Source of the DNA: Hyperoplus lanceolatus
Taxonomy: Eukaryota > Chordata > Actinopteri > Uranoscopiformes > Ammodytidae
DNA length: 64,000 nt
Reading direction: 5' to 3'
Assembly: GCA_026929865.2 (NCBI GenBank)
Contig: CM049395.1
Coordinates: forward strand, 15,454,001-15,518,000
Part shown: piece by piece, positions 11,074 through 23,204 of the stretch
Layout: each line of letters opens with the position of its first letter
Numbering within the stretch: the first letter of the stretch is position 1
The notes under the pieces: generated by a model
Database searches by the model: none
Told to the model about the DNA's origin: nothing
The model's input: the letters and a program-made list of their open reading frames with translations, nothing else
Position numbers and translations under genes: made by a program

Positions 11074-12518
11074 CAGGGCCGGCTGTAGCCAGGGGCCAGG
11101 GTGGGCCGTGCCCACCCAAATGTGAGCTGTGCCCACCCAATCAAAAAAAAAATCTTTTTTTTTTTTTTTTTTTTAGGTGGAAGTCCAGACCCACTATCGG
11201 ACGGACCTGTTAATTTGCTGTACAAGAAAATGTCAAATAAAATTCAGACAATTAATTAATACTAAAGAATATACCATTACCATGCATTGCTTCTAATTGT
11301 ATTATTGGGTGGGCAGGACAGCCTGCCTCCAAGTTACCCACCCGCTTACAGTGGTCACTGGTCAGCAGCGCCGGCCCGAGGCATAAGCGAAATGAGCGGT
11401 TGCTTAGGGTCCCGACTGCCAGGGGCCCCCCCCCCAATTTTTTTTTAGTTTGTGTGTTTGATATCAACATCATATTATGTGAATGTAAATTATCATACAA
11501 TAAAAGGAATACAATGTTTTGGTAGATAGTTAATATCTTAATAATTGAATCAGTTCATCTGGGAGGTAATCTGAGGTTAACTGATCACGTCACGTTCAAG
11601 TCCATGGCATGCACAGTGTGTATTGAGTTTATTTAAAAATATTTGAAAATGGGGCTGCCCTCAGTTGCCCATGCACTGAGTAGGCCTATAGTCTATAGCC
11701 TATTTCAGCCTCGTCTGTGGAAAAAAAGATAACTGGACAACAGAGTTCTTCTGCTTCGTTCCTCTCACTGCATTTAAATTAATTCATTATATTACAGAAA
11801 AATATGTCCCGTAAAAGAAAAAGAGCTCCAAGCCCAACCCAGAGGACCCTGCATAATATTTTATTTCTAATTTATATTACTATGGAAAATCCATGTGTCT
11901 TTCTTCAATAGCTTCTAATTCATCCGACCCAGTGTCTTCAAATTATTTGTTCACACAAAATTCCCCAGATTTAGCCTCTTAATTTTCCTCTCAAAGTGCA
12001 CCAGATTCATGCATTTTACTTTAAAAAGGTAAAAAAAATCTCCCGGGGGGGGGCATACCCCCGGACCCCCCTAGCAGGGTTGTGACCTCGGCTGGCTACT
12101 ATTTTCACCCAGCTGGACATCAGAGGCAATAGTGGAAAGTAGTGTGTATACTATATAGCTCTGGACTTGGTTGCCCAGTCCCAAAGCTTTCTCTTCAATC
12201 AGCTCAGGCTGCCTACAATTTAAAAAAAAGATACATTATGTTGTATATAATGTATATTATATGTTATTCATAAACATTTGGGAAAAAAACATGCAAGAGT
12301 CAAATCTCCCACACAGCAACACTCAAAGTTTATTTGCATATTGTGTTCTACACAATTCACAGTAAATGTGCCAAAAAGCAGACGCAGAGATCTTACAAGG
12401 GCTAAAAATTTCGGCTCGCGCGCTCTACGCGCGCTCGCATCTTCGGCCTCTCTGCCCGGTGTGCCCACCCAAAATTTCTACAGGCCCACCCAAATCTAAC
12501 TGTCTAGAACCGGGCCTG
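11074..12518. mobile_element. Non-autonomous hAT-like transposon, copy 1 (third nesting layer)
   Basis: It starts CAGGGCCGGC and ends CCGGGCCTG, with a perfect 8-bp duplication GTCCCAAG at 11066-11073 and 12519-12526. It sits in the left arm of the long-TIR element, whose inverted match resumes exactly after it. No transposase frame is visible. The interior includes a homopolymer-rich stretch (A then T runs near 11140-11175). A second, diverged copy lies at 50141-52127. Confidence 0.85.
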
Positions 12519-12851
12519 GTCCCAAGTGGCCAGGACGGTGGTAAAAAGTAGATGTTGAGGTAGAAGATGAATGAAGCAACGAAGCTTTGGGTACATCTTC
12601 CGAAATCCGTCTCTTTAATTCACAATTATCACAAGTAGGTCAATCACATACAAATATCAACTCTTATAAATAAAACACAAAAAGTTGAACTTTTATCTTA
12701 GAAGTCCTGGAAACAAATGCTTGCCTTTTCCTCTTAAACGAAGCTGTAAATAGCCTTTACGTAGTGTCAGTTGGAGCCTTGTTGCAGCAGTGCAGGCTAA
12801 TGCTAACTGTGTTCGGATTAATAAACCTATTGTATTGTAGCCTATTTCATT

Positions 12852-13055
12852 CTGTGGCTGCACGCGATCGTTACTGTTCACTTGCGTGATCACAAAGTCA
12901 CAGACGAGCCTCGTTAAATAGCCTAATATGAACATAGGCTATTTATGTCTGGTTGAAATGTAATTCTGCGGCTGCACACGGTTGTTACGTTCATTTGCGT
13001 GATCACAAAGTCACAGACGAGCATCGATCGTGCAATAGCCTAATATGAATATAGA
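12852..13055. repeat. Two-unit degenerate tandem duplication
   Basis: GCGTGATCACAAAGTCACAG and surrounding sequence (a GGCTGCAC block before it and a TAGCCTAATATGAA block after it) occur twice, about 113 bases apart. They form the unique core of the long-TIR element. Confidence 0.7.
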
Positions 13056-14174
13056 AATGATATAATAGCCTAATTAAAACTGTGATCACTAGAGGACAAG
13101 GGATCTGGTAATAAATCAATCAGGATCTAGAATGGAAACTGTCACCTTATGTGTCAGACGTTAATGCCTTTCACCCCGCTTTTTAAAATGAGCTGTTTAT
13201 TTTAATGTGGTGGCACTTTTTGTGTTTCATTTATAAGAGTTTATATTTGTAAGTGATTGACCTAGTGTGATAATTGTGAATTAAAGAGAAGGATTTTAGA
13301 AGATTTACACAAAGCTTCGTTGCTTCATTCATCTTCTACCTTAACATTTTACCACCGTCCTGGCCACGTGGGACCCATAACAAACTGACGTATTTTACTG
13401 TGTACTAGCACCATAACCGGTGGAAACTGTGTATTATTATTCACCGCTAGGTGAACTCCGGCAGTAAAACAAAAAGAAGACAACAAATTCAGAGTAGGTT
13501 ACAATTCTGACCAATGAAATGAGTTCGGGGCGTGGCTTCCGGTGGAGCTCCACTTTCAATGGTTTCCCCCATGGGTCTGCAAATAGGTACTCTTGGAATG
13601 TTGAGCTATTGTCTCATATTCATCTTTTGGTGTCAAACCCAAATGTTTCCAGTCTACAGCAAAAATAAAGGAATTGGCCTCACTGTTCCGATACTTATGG
13701 AGGGGACTGTATATACAAATTAAAAAAGCTTTTTGTTTCTGCCTAAACCGACTCCGGCTAAAGTATATCAATTATCAAGTGCATTTGATGAGATGAGATG
13801 TCTACTAAAGGGACACAATAATAAAGGTGTATTGCCTCACTTGTGTCATTTGTAGGGAGTACAAGTTATATGCATCGTGACCACAATTATTATCAAATGA
13901 GATGAGGTAACTTTTCATTTACCCACATGCTTCAGGAAAATAACAAAATCTCAGTATTCACACGTAGTAAAGTAATAAAAGAAGTTTACATCTCATCAGT
14001 TCTCAAAAATCAAACAGTAAAATATTTAGTAGTAGTAAACTAACCTGTTGGAATAGGCTTTAATGGTGAATGAAGAACTTTTTTTTTTCATTGTTCTCAA
14101 CTGGCATTTCAAACTGCACTCTGAAACTTTGCAAGCGTAATAGAGAATAGGGTCACTTGACACTGTAGTGATCC

Positions 14175-14180
14175 TTTAAT
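14175..14180 (-). terminator. Possible polyadenylation signal of slc30a4
   Basis: ATTAAA on the minus strand, about 175 bases after the stop codon. No AATAAA was seen nearer. Assignment is tentative. Confidence 0.35.
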
Positions 14181-14353
14181 TACAAATGTGCGCCTCCTGT
14201 GGTTCCACTCACTGTCCTTTGGCACCAGTCTTATTCCACTTATGACCTGCACTGTGGCTCCTGCGAAGACAACCAGGCCGTCTACATCGGGTACTTTTGC
14301 CATCAGGCTCCTTGAAATTCACCATGGAAGTCAACATAAGCGTGAGTCTGTGT

Positions 14354-17300
14354 TTAGGCACTGGACTGCTGGCAGTGGGCACAGCTGTGCACCAGCCTCT
14401 GCCTGTGTGTCTGGACCTGCACTGTGCACCTGGTGAGGCCGTAGGTGTGAAGCAGCAGGTGGCGGGCCTTTGCCTGGACATCCTCCCAGTTGGAAGCACT
14501 AGAGGGCGCTGTGAACGAAAAAAATGCACTTGAATATATAAATCAAACAATTTCTCACAAAACACCCTTTCTCACAGCAGATGTTTTATTTCAGAGATGT
14601 TGGTGCATTGTGTGCAAGTTTTTAGTATGCATAGAAGAAGTTTAATTTTAGTCACAATACAATATACGTGCTCTGCAACCTATGAGCCAAATCTGCAGCA
14701 CCAATCAGAAAGAGAAACCACATCGTCAGATTAGCAGGCCAGACCTGTAGACTAATGTTTACAGGTCTGACCGACTGCTGCTGCTCTGACTTGTTTTACA
14801 AGTTGAATGTGTAGAATCACAAAACAGCTCCCTTTAGAGCCTGCTGAACATGAATTTGGGAAATTTCTGCAATAAATGTTCAGTTAAAGCAGCAACGAGT
14901 AACATTTAAATATCTTTTAAACAGCCTCATGTTTCCTCTCATAATCATAAATTACCTTTAACAGCAAACGAGACCATCTGTGCAAAGAAATACTTTTTTA
15001 TATAGTTTTTATTACTGCATTTGATCTGGTCGTACACCCAGTCCGATTTTCGGTTCACGCGTGCATGCTCTATGGTCACATATCCGTATTGGTCGCAGAT
15101 TTCAGTGCGGCGCAGGAACGCGATTTGAGAAGCCTATGGCTCCAGGTGAGGGAAGGGGAGCGGGAGCCTTGTTTGAGACAGTTGTTTGTTCATAATGACT
15201 GATAACGGGGCTGAACCATCAAAGAAAAAAAAGAAAATGCAATGAAGAAAAGCTAAAAGGGAGAGTGATAGGCGGGCGGGAGGGCGTTGCCAAGCAACGT
15301 ATACACAATTTCACGCAGCGAACCTAGACTGCAGTGTTTACTCCTAAATGAATGAGCGGTAGCCTACTAAAACAAAGTTTACTTTGCCTCACCAGCATCA
15401 TCAGATGACCATTATTCATCTGAAATAGTCATTATTTACAACATAAACACATTACCTCATCGTGATCCATACTAACTAACTGCCATCTCTCGTTCATTCG
15501 CTTGGTGTGAGGACACGGACTCGTTCAGCTCCGTGAGAGGTGACAATGCATCAACTCATTGCAATCAGGTGTGTTTAGCACTTACTGCCATTAGTTGATG
15601 CTGTGTCACCCATAGACTCACAGAGCCGAAAAGAGTCCGGTGCCCTCCACACTTTCAACACACGGACACGCACCATATTGCTTCCTGATTATTTGAATCT
15701 TGCACTCCCTGCACGAGCTAGAAAACAGCTTCACGACAGCTGGCGTCGTTAAAATACTACCGCTTTTGTTCAAAGGTGTCGCCAACGTGCCGACTTACTC
15801 GTAGTGGCTTTAATACACAATTAAAATGGAATGAATTCATCAATTCGTTGAACAACAAAAATATAATTTGCAACAATTTTGATGATTGATTCATTGTTTC
15901 AGTAATTTTCAGGCAAATATAAATGTTCACTCGTGGATTTGCTGCTTTTACCCGTCTTATTAGAGGGCACTGATCGTTTAGGACTGCTGTTGAGATAACA
16001 CAAATTATTTGAGCAGTTGAGAAGAGATAGGATTAAATAAGTTTATACTTCTTCCTACTACTTTTCAGGCATTGAAATTATTATTTTTTTTTTTATATAT
16101 GTCTGAAATAAAATGTCTTTGTTCATTCATTAAACTAAGAAGGTACATGTAACTATATATTGTCAACTATTACTATTTTTTTTTGAATAATCGATTCCAA
16201 GGTTGACAATATTTACACACTATATTTATACATACTATATTTATGTCTTCTTCATTCAGTCACCTTCCGCTCCCTTATTGGGTGTGCTGATGTTATGAAG
16301 CTACTCACCAAGCTGGAGATGCACTAGCGCTGCAGTCTTGTCGCCTGTCAGCGCCCACACGTTCAGCTCATCCACTGACTGGACATCCTCCAGCTTCAGA
16401 AGGTCGTCTCTGATTCGCACAGTGTCAAGGTGCCTGGGAACACCTGACACAGCAGGATGAAAAGAAACAGCATCATACACTTACACCAGTCTAAACAGCC
16501 AATGAAATGATCTGACAGCACTCTGGGACCCAGACCAAAAGACTTACCCTCCAACACGATGACTAATGTGTCTCGTAGGATGCGGAATGTGGTGAAGAGA
16601 ACGAGAACGGAGAAGATGTAGGTGCAGATGGGGTCGGCCAACTTAAACTCCGGCTGTGAAGTCAAAAAGGGTTTACATCAGGTCAACTTCAAAGGTTTTT
16701 AACATAAAATAACTAGTTACTATAATGGTTGCATTTGTCGAGTGCCTATTTATATGCTCAGCCATTCATGCAGTCAATCTCAAATTAGCTCAATTCAAGA
16801 GTTTAATTTAAAATCCAGGGGCCACAAAACAGAGACAACCGTTACAAAGAAATGAATCACTGTAAAATTAATTACTGCATCAACAAAGCCACTTCTTTAT
16901 CAGGGTATTGTGTTCAAAGTTCAGACGTGTTTGCTAGCATTTTTAGTAACGTCTGTCTCAGCAATGCTTGCATTTGTGATTTACAGCTTAAAGAGACTTG
17001 AAACAGTCTCATTTTTCCTCTGATAGTCATAAATTACCTTTAACAGCAAACGAGACCATCAGTGCAAAGAAAGCAGTTTTAATATAGTTCTAATTAATGC
17101 CTATGGTCTGGTCGCACACCCAGTCCGATTTTCGGCTTGCGCATGCAGGCCCTATGGTCACATATTCATATTGGTTGGAAAGTTCAGTGTAGCGCAGCAA
17201 CGCGATTTGAGTAGCCTATCCCCCCAGGTAAGGGAAGGGGAGCCTTGTTTGAGACAGTTATTTGTTGTCATAATGGCTGTTGGAGCTATTCAGTTGTACA

Positions 17301-20300
17301 ATTTAATTATTAAACATTTGTGTAGTTTGTTGGCCTGATATAAACTCATTTGATTATTTAATGTTTAACTTTTCGTTTGCATTATTAGTTAAATTATCTG
17401 CAACATCAATTTTAACAGTAACTCTGTTATGCAAAATTCAGCAGCTAATAGAAGTAAAATCTAGCTAGTCTACTGACAGATAAAAAGTGGCAAATTGTAT
17501 CAGCTCCAAAGTTTAGTGTTTCCCTAACAAATGGTTCTAGAAAGTAAATAAAAAGTAAATCGGGTTAATAATTGTTAACACACATGGCCAAAAAATTCTT
17601 TATATATACTGGGTAGTGGGTACCTTAAAGCGCACAATGTAGGCAGCTATGAGCACCCCAACACTCTGGACGAGGTCTCCCAAAGCATGGATGAAGGCTG
17701 CTCTAACAGCCAGGCTGCCATGCGACCTCTGCTGCTGAGCAGACCCAGCTGACTGTGAGCTGGAGACAGCCGGAGGGCCGTGAGAGTGACCGTGGCCGCC
17801 ATGAGAGTGACCGTGGAGGTGACCCCCTTGGTTTAACAAGAAACCCATTCTAAAATGACAAAAGAAAACAAAGAAAGAGGGATTCATTTCAGGCGTTAAC
17901 ATTAAATATATTTTGTACAGTACACATCATGTTTCAACCGATTTAGAAAGTCAAGTCAAGTATTCACCTAGTTCAGTTCAGTTCAGTACTTTATAATTTG
18001 GTTTACAGCAGTGGTAAAAACACAAACAAAACATATAAAAGGACATAAGATAAAGCAACCTGACCAAATACAACCAATAAAAGAAAATATCACCGTTTGT
18101 TGGTAAAAGTCCATTCCATTTGAATTCTTAGAAAAATAAAGTGCTTAAGTTCTGTTTGAAAGTGTCGTCAAGTTTTAACACTTGTTAAGACCTACAGACT
18201 GTGGGGGTCAGCAATTTTAAGCTATGAAGTCAATTTAGACAGGACTTTGGACCAAACTTTTACATTTTCTGCTGACACGCACACAGGCATGCATTCAGCA
18301 TTGTGCAGGCATGTGAGCCAATTCACTTACATGAGGTTGACAGCCACTCCCACAGCCGCAGTGATGAGCATGACATCTCCATCTATGTCGAACTCTTGGT
18401 GTATGGTCCTCTGAACTGCCTCATAGAGCAATGCAGCCGTCAGAATGTAGATGAGCATCACACTGAAGACTGCCGATACCACCTCTGGACCAGGGAATGA
18501 CAATCAGTGATCAATGATGGAACTGATACCTTTTTTTACATAGTTTTATATTTTGTTTTTATGGCTCATGCAGGGTCTTCTCCAATGATATAAATGATAG
18601 TCACTTTCGTGTGTGAGAGTTTCAAGTTTAACAGAAGTGGACCATATTGTTTTTAACTATGTTGGTGATAATTTAGTGTGAAAGGTATCCACTGTAAAAG
18701 ATGTAGTCCTCAATAAAATTAAGAGAAAATGCATGCTATTCCCCAGAAACAGAGATAAAGTGTACAATAACTGAAAAAGCATGACTCCACTCTGACTAGG
18801 TTTAAAATTGAAAGGGGAGGGATAAACACTTCAAGTATCTTAGCCTCTGGCCTGATGGGAAATTACATTCAAGTATTACATAATGTACATGGTTAACTAT
18901 AACAGAAGCTTTTCATAGAACAGACAGGGGCCGGTTTCCCGATAACGTCATCTCTTAGCGAGCTACGAAGACTCCTACGTTATGACTTACCAAAGTTGTT
19001 TACCTCTGTAGTCCTGGTTCCCGAACGGTCTCTTAGGAGAAACACTCCTACGTCGTACGTACACTGCTGAAATCGATTGCTCAGAGTTCGATTTTCCATT
19101 TCCTGCTTATTTCATGCGAAGCTGCATGACAAGTCTTTGCGAATAAAAGATTACTAGAAATCCTTCTAAACCGAAACATTTATTTAACACCTCTTGCTTT
19201 ATAATCTAAGTATCTTTAAGAACAATAATCACGTTTTGTGGTGGGTCAGTAAGGAAACTGAAAGTAGATATAATATTGCCAATAGCCTATATCAATAAAA
19301 ACAGACGGCCCAAACAGCGTCCAAATGAGCTAAAATCCTAATTACAACAAACACATGGCACACTTATTTTAAGGTAAGCTTTAATTGATTATTCATTAAT
19401 TTTTTCACACGTTTACATGTTTTGAGACAGAGAATCCGACGCACTCTGCTGTCAGCTGAGCCGGCTCTGCGGAGCTGTCAGCCGGCTCAGCTGACAGCTC
19501 CGCAGTGCGATGGTTCTAGTGTTAACCTTGGTCGAACGTACTACCATAGCCTATAGGCCTACTGATTTAAAAAAGGTAGCCTAGGCTATAGAAAAATATA
19601 GAAACAGCGGAGGAGATTAAGATTGTTTCCAGCAATTATTTTCTTCATGAATGACTTGTGGCAGTTCCATGCGCAACAGGGATGTCACTCGTGTCCGTTT
19701 TACGCATGGTGCTTACGGAAGGATATGTGGGGGTCTGTAGTAGCCTATCTCTGGCGATGCCACAGCGATCGCAGGGACTTCACTTGTCATTAAATTTATA
19801 CATCTGACTGTATTTCATATCAAAGGGACACAGCGATGACTATTAAATATCAAACTGATAAAAACGATCTGACTGTAGGTTATAGTGTATCACGTAGGCC
19901 TTATAAAGTATTTTCATATTGACGGACATCGCATCCAATCAGTTAATGCTGATAGTCAAGTCAGTTAGATGACTATGTACTTGTTCATATAGTTTGAACA
20001 CTTTGTGAATCAGAGTGAATGGTATTCTGCTAAAATATATAGCTTACTTTAAATGTGATATGTACGCTATATACAGTTATCGTTTTTAACAGTTTGTCAT
20101 TTAATACAGTCATCGCTGTGTCCGTTTGATATGAAATACAGTCAGATTTATTAGTTAAATGACACAAATGAGAGCTGAAACATCCCTACGGTAGAGCTAA
20201 GAAGGCTCTGAGGGCGCTCCAGACCAACCTTACCAACGTATGACGTACGAAAGAGATTCGTAGCAAAGAACGTTTCGGGAAACAGGCGAAACGTTAAGTA

Positions 20301-22726
20301 GGAACTCTACGTAGGGGTTACGAATGACGTAGCGTTAAGAAGGCTCTACGAAGGCTTTGGGAAACCGGCCCCAGATCCATCAACTGTGGCGTGTAGACAG
20401 AGGATTGCGAAGCAGTTTCCCTTGCACTTCCCATTTTATAGGGAGGATGCCATTCCTCAGATTCAATTCACTGCTCTGTCCTATACTTAACTATTAATGA
20501 CTCTATTCGAGTTCATTTGTTTTTCCTATAAAGTGACGAAAAAAAGTCTCACATATTGGCAGAATTTCCAATCATCTGCATCTTTACTTGCTGTGTAGCT
20601 GAATCTAAAGTATCATCTCTGGAATTTCGTCTGGCTTGAATACCACTGAACAAACACTTTCTACTTTGAACAAGACGTACACACCTACATGTATCCATTT
20701 GCCTCACACAAGACATTTGAAGTGGAGAGAGAGTGGGAGGGAGGGAGGGAGCTGAAAACAAGAAGTGTGAAGGCTTCTCAAAATGTGAGACTGACCGAGC
20801 CGATGCAGGCCGAAGGTGAACCTCTTGGTGGGTGGTTTGGTGGAGAGCCAGAGGGCCAGAAGAGAAAACAAAATGCCCACCACGTCTGTCAGCATGTGCA
20901 CAGCGTCAGTCATAATGGCTAAGCTGTTTGACACATAACCACCTGAAAGTAGAAGAAAATAAGAACAATTTATATTACAGTCACTGTCATCCATACGTGA
21001 TTGGTGCACAGATTTTGAAATATAAGATAGAGTTTTAGATGGATGTAGCACTAGCTTCATGCAAATATACATCAACAGCAATGTACTGGTTATATTTCAA
21101 GGTATGTGAATAATTCACTTGTTCAATAACTGAAAAAAAAAATCATGGACTACAAAACAGGAAATGTCAAGCAAATGTTAGTTGACATAAAGGTTTTTCA
21201 AAATGGTCAGTATAACACAGTCATTTTAAGGTTTTTTTAAAATCATTTTTATTCAGACAAAGTATTTAACAAAGATTAGTCAAATGACAACAATTTACCC
21301 TTCAGTGATTTAAAAAGACAAATCAACAATCCAGGAGATTATTTAGCACAGCGAAGCTGGAAATAATGGTTGAACGTATACAATCAATCACAGGGGCCTC
21401 CAAGTTATTTCAATCTAGACTATAAGAAACTGCTGAAACTATGATCTTGATAAAGAGCCTGGAGACAGATGATGGTTTTGATAGTATGTCTCACTCAGAC
21501 TGCGTCTAGAAATATTTAGGCTTGCAGATATCAATGATCAAAATAAAAAATCTGAAGTTAAAATGAGTAACACTCATTTAAACCCCTGCTGCTCCATTTC
21601 CCTACAGGATTAAAGGTTCTTGAAGTTAGCAGAAGCCCACCTCCTCAACACACCACTGGGTGTATGTGAGAACTTTTTTTTGAATGGTGAAAGGGGGTGA
21701 ACGACCAATGCTTCACCAGAGCGTCCTTCACCTCTCTGTGTGGGCTTTCACAACGGCAACTTCATTTTGAACCGGCTGGCACGTTCAGACCTTAAACAAA
21801 TTGGTTCAGAACCTGAAAAGTTGGTTCTCAGCTGTAAACTAAACATAGTTGTTTTTTCTTGCACACATGTGTTGTCATCAATGCTCATGTCTAAGCTGTG
21901 AAGATGAGAAGAAGAAGGAAGAAGAAGGAGACAAGGCGGCAACAATGTCAAAGTCAGCAGAAAAGAAAAGAAAATTGCAGTGGTCTGCCGAGGAAATTAA
22001 ATGCTAAGTGGCGAATTGGGCCTCAACCAACTTCCAGGAGAAGTTAGAGAACAGCACAAGAAAGAGCAAGACCATTGACATGGGAGGTTACGCTTTGGTT
22101 CTGCTTAAACTGGCATGAACACAAACTAGTTCTGCTGCCAGAAAGCACCCAGTTTCTAAGATCTCATAACTGATCCAGAGCCAGAACCATGAACACTGTC
22201 ACTGTCTGTTTGTCTGTCATGTCACACAGCATGTGTGACTGACATGACAGGTTGATCACCTGACAAGCCACTGACTGACAAGCAGAATTATAGTATGAGC
22301 TTCACTCAGTACATGCTTACCTACGATTTCCCCTGCCATGAAAAGAAAATACAGCAAAGCAGCGAAGACGAGCCTCTTCATCACCCGCTTTTGTTTGATC
22401 TTCTCCCTCTTCTTGGTGCAGTTGTCACAGGGGTCCATATTGATCCCCGGGCTGCCCAGGCTGGACGAGGACTCGAGCAGGGAGTCATCGTCGTCATCCC
22501 CCGCCGCCACCACCAACGTGTTCACCGCCACCCCGTTGGACGGAGCTCCAGCGGAGTAGTCCGACATCTCTCCGGAGACCACGACCTTCAGTTTGTTGAA
22601 TTTGGGAGTGTCATCGTCCACCAACTCTTCGGAGAAGTCAAAGGTCTGCGTGTCGCTCAGGTCCCAGTCCCTCGGCTCCCTCCTGAAGGCGGACCGCACC
22701 TTGTTAAAAAAGTTCCCACCTGACAT
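14354..22726 (-). CDS. slc30a4: Zinc transporter ZnT4 (SLC30A4)
   Basis: Seven coding exons on the minus strand: 22726-22321, 20942-20796, 18484-18331, 17849-17624, 16653-16548, 16443-16309 and 14508-14354. All splice phases agree and give 442 residues (human ZnT4: 429). The family exports cytosolic zinc into endosomes, lysosomes and secretory vesicles by zinc/proton exchange. The N-terminus is cytosolic and acidic. The intramembrane zinc-site motifs HMLTD (H151, D155) and HALGD (H290, D294) are intact. The loop between TM4 and TM5 is His-rich (residues about 246-259, [14 protein letters not shown]). The C-terminal domain ends with a CAHCQQSSA tail like the mammalian CANCQ tail. Introns carry several transposons. 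A GA/CT repeat lies just upstream of the start codon. Confidence 0.95.
14888..15809. mobile_element. TTAA-flanked MITE, copy 1 (slc30a4 intron 6)
   Basis: The ends AGCAGCAACGAGTAA and the inverse of AGCCACTACGAGTAA are flanked by TTAA at 14884-14887 and 15810-15813. This is the target preference of piggyBac- or Kolobok-type elements. The 922-bp body has no transposase. A near-identical copy lies in inverted orientation at 35944-36871, and a truncated older copy lies at 16990-17277. Confidence 0.85.
16017..16135 (+). repeat. LINE 3'-end fragment
   Basis: TAAGTTTATACTTCTTCCTA followed by CTACTTTTCA and a T-rich stretch ending AATAAAATG. It resembles the 3' UTR tail of the LINE in bloc1s6 intron 1 (CTTCTTCCGTCACCCTT). 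It is probably a heavily 5'-truncated relative. Confidence 0.45.
16990..17277. repeat. Truncated, diverged copy of the TTAA MITE (copy 3)
   Basis: It matches the left third of copies 1 and 2: AATTACCTTTAACAGCAAAC, then GTCCGATTTTCGG, then GGGAAGGGGAGCCTTG. It carries scattered substitutions and stops near 17277. It starts next to a TTAA, so its left tip is probably original. It lies in slc30a4 intron 4-5. Confidence 0.8.
18928..20371. mobile_element. Non-autonomous transposon with GGGCCGGTTTCCC ends and CAG target site (Harbinger-like)
   Basis: Perfect 13-bp inverted ends GGGCCGGTTTCCC are flanked by CAG at 18925-18927 and 20372-20374. A 3-bp CWG duplication fits PIF/Harbinger. The 1444-bp body, in slc30a4 intron 2, has no transposase. 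It contains two further inverted repeats: a GC-rich palindrome at about 19445-19503 (CTGTCAGCTGAGCCGGCTC and its inverse) and mirrored AT-rich blocks around 19800 and 20150 (CTGACTGTATTTCATATCAAA). Confidence 0.75.
21945..22180 (+). pseudogene. Degenerate transposon-derived Myb/SANT-like fragment
   Basis: ATG at 21945 reads [20 protein letters not shown] and then stops. Just after, frames with [18 protein letters not shown] follow. This resembles the N-terminal DNA-binding partner proteins of Harbinger-type elements. It lies in slc30a4 intron 1 and no element ends were identified. Confidence 0.3.
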
Positions 22727-22765
22727 ATTGTAAAAGTACGGTGGCCGAGGTTAATCCAGGTCAGT

Positions 22766-22766
<1 letters not shown>

Positions 22767-22831
<65 letters not shown>
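22767..22831. repeat. (CT)n microsatellite upstream of the slc30a4 start
   Basis: About 32 CT units, lying 40-105 bases upstream of the ATG. On the transcribed strand this is a GA repeat within the presumed 5' UTR part of the first coding exon. Confidence 0.95.
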
Positions 22832-22834
<3 letters not shown>

Positions 22835-23204
22835 GAAGGCTACTGTCTACTGGGGGTGGTCATTCACATTTTGGTTGCAGGGCGCGGTTTCAGCTTTTCT
22901 ACTCCATGTTAGCACCTGGAGGAGACAAACAAAAGGAAGGTGACCAAAGAAACACAAAGAGAGCAGCGTTTCACGTCAGATTTTAAACCAGACTTAACAT
23001 TGTCAATGGTCAACATATAAAGTTGATGATTTTACATGTTGAAGATGCGTCCTTGAGACGCCCCCATACACTTGGAGTTCAGCTGAAAATATACTTGGCT
23101 AAACAGTAGCTAGAAAAGGTTAGCTTTGTTGTCATGTCAGCTCGCGACAAAACAGACAACCTCCTTAGTGTGACAGTTTGTTAACAAATATTAGCCAGAC
23201 TTAC

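Larger units (their letters stand above)
10845..13595. mobile_element. Long-TIR DNA transposon nested in the Tc1 element
   Basis: The left and right arms are inverted copies: ACCTATTTGCAGACCCATGG near 10852 and its inverse near 13570-13590. The arms continue for about 220 bp, are broken on the left by the hAT-like insertion, and resume from 12519 to about 12680 (mirror about 13205-13370). Total arm length is about 375 bp. The flanks AAATGTTG (10837-10844) and GAATGTTG (13596-13603) match at 7 of 8 bases, and the Tc1 sequence is continuous across them. This suggests a hAT-type 8-bp target duplication. There is no transposase. The middle (12690-13200) holds a degenerate tandem duplication. Confidence 0.75.
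9466..13709. mobile_element. Tc1-like transposon, rearranged into a palindrome and interrupted by nested insertions
   Basis: The left end CAGTCCCCTCCATAAGTATT starts at 9466 and its inverse ends at 13709; both are flanked by TA (9464-9465 and 13710-13711). The left inverted repeat (about 9466-9690) matches the two right-hand parts 10730-10844 and 13604-13709. Those parts are separated by a later insertion at 10845-13595. Instead of one transposase gene, the interior holds two inverted 3' halves meeting near 10105-10130. Without the nested elements it would be about 1.5 kb. Both outer tips survive, so it might once have moved as a non-autonomous element. Confidence 0.85.

Noticed and set aside
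12852-13055. CRISPR-like repeat
   Set aside because: Only two diverged units inside a transposon in a vertebrate genome.
22295-22723. Plus-strand frames opposite slc30a4 exon 1
   Set aside because: They are antisense shadows of a GC-rich coding exon and match no protein.
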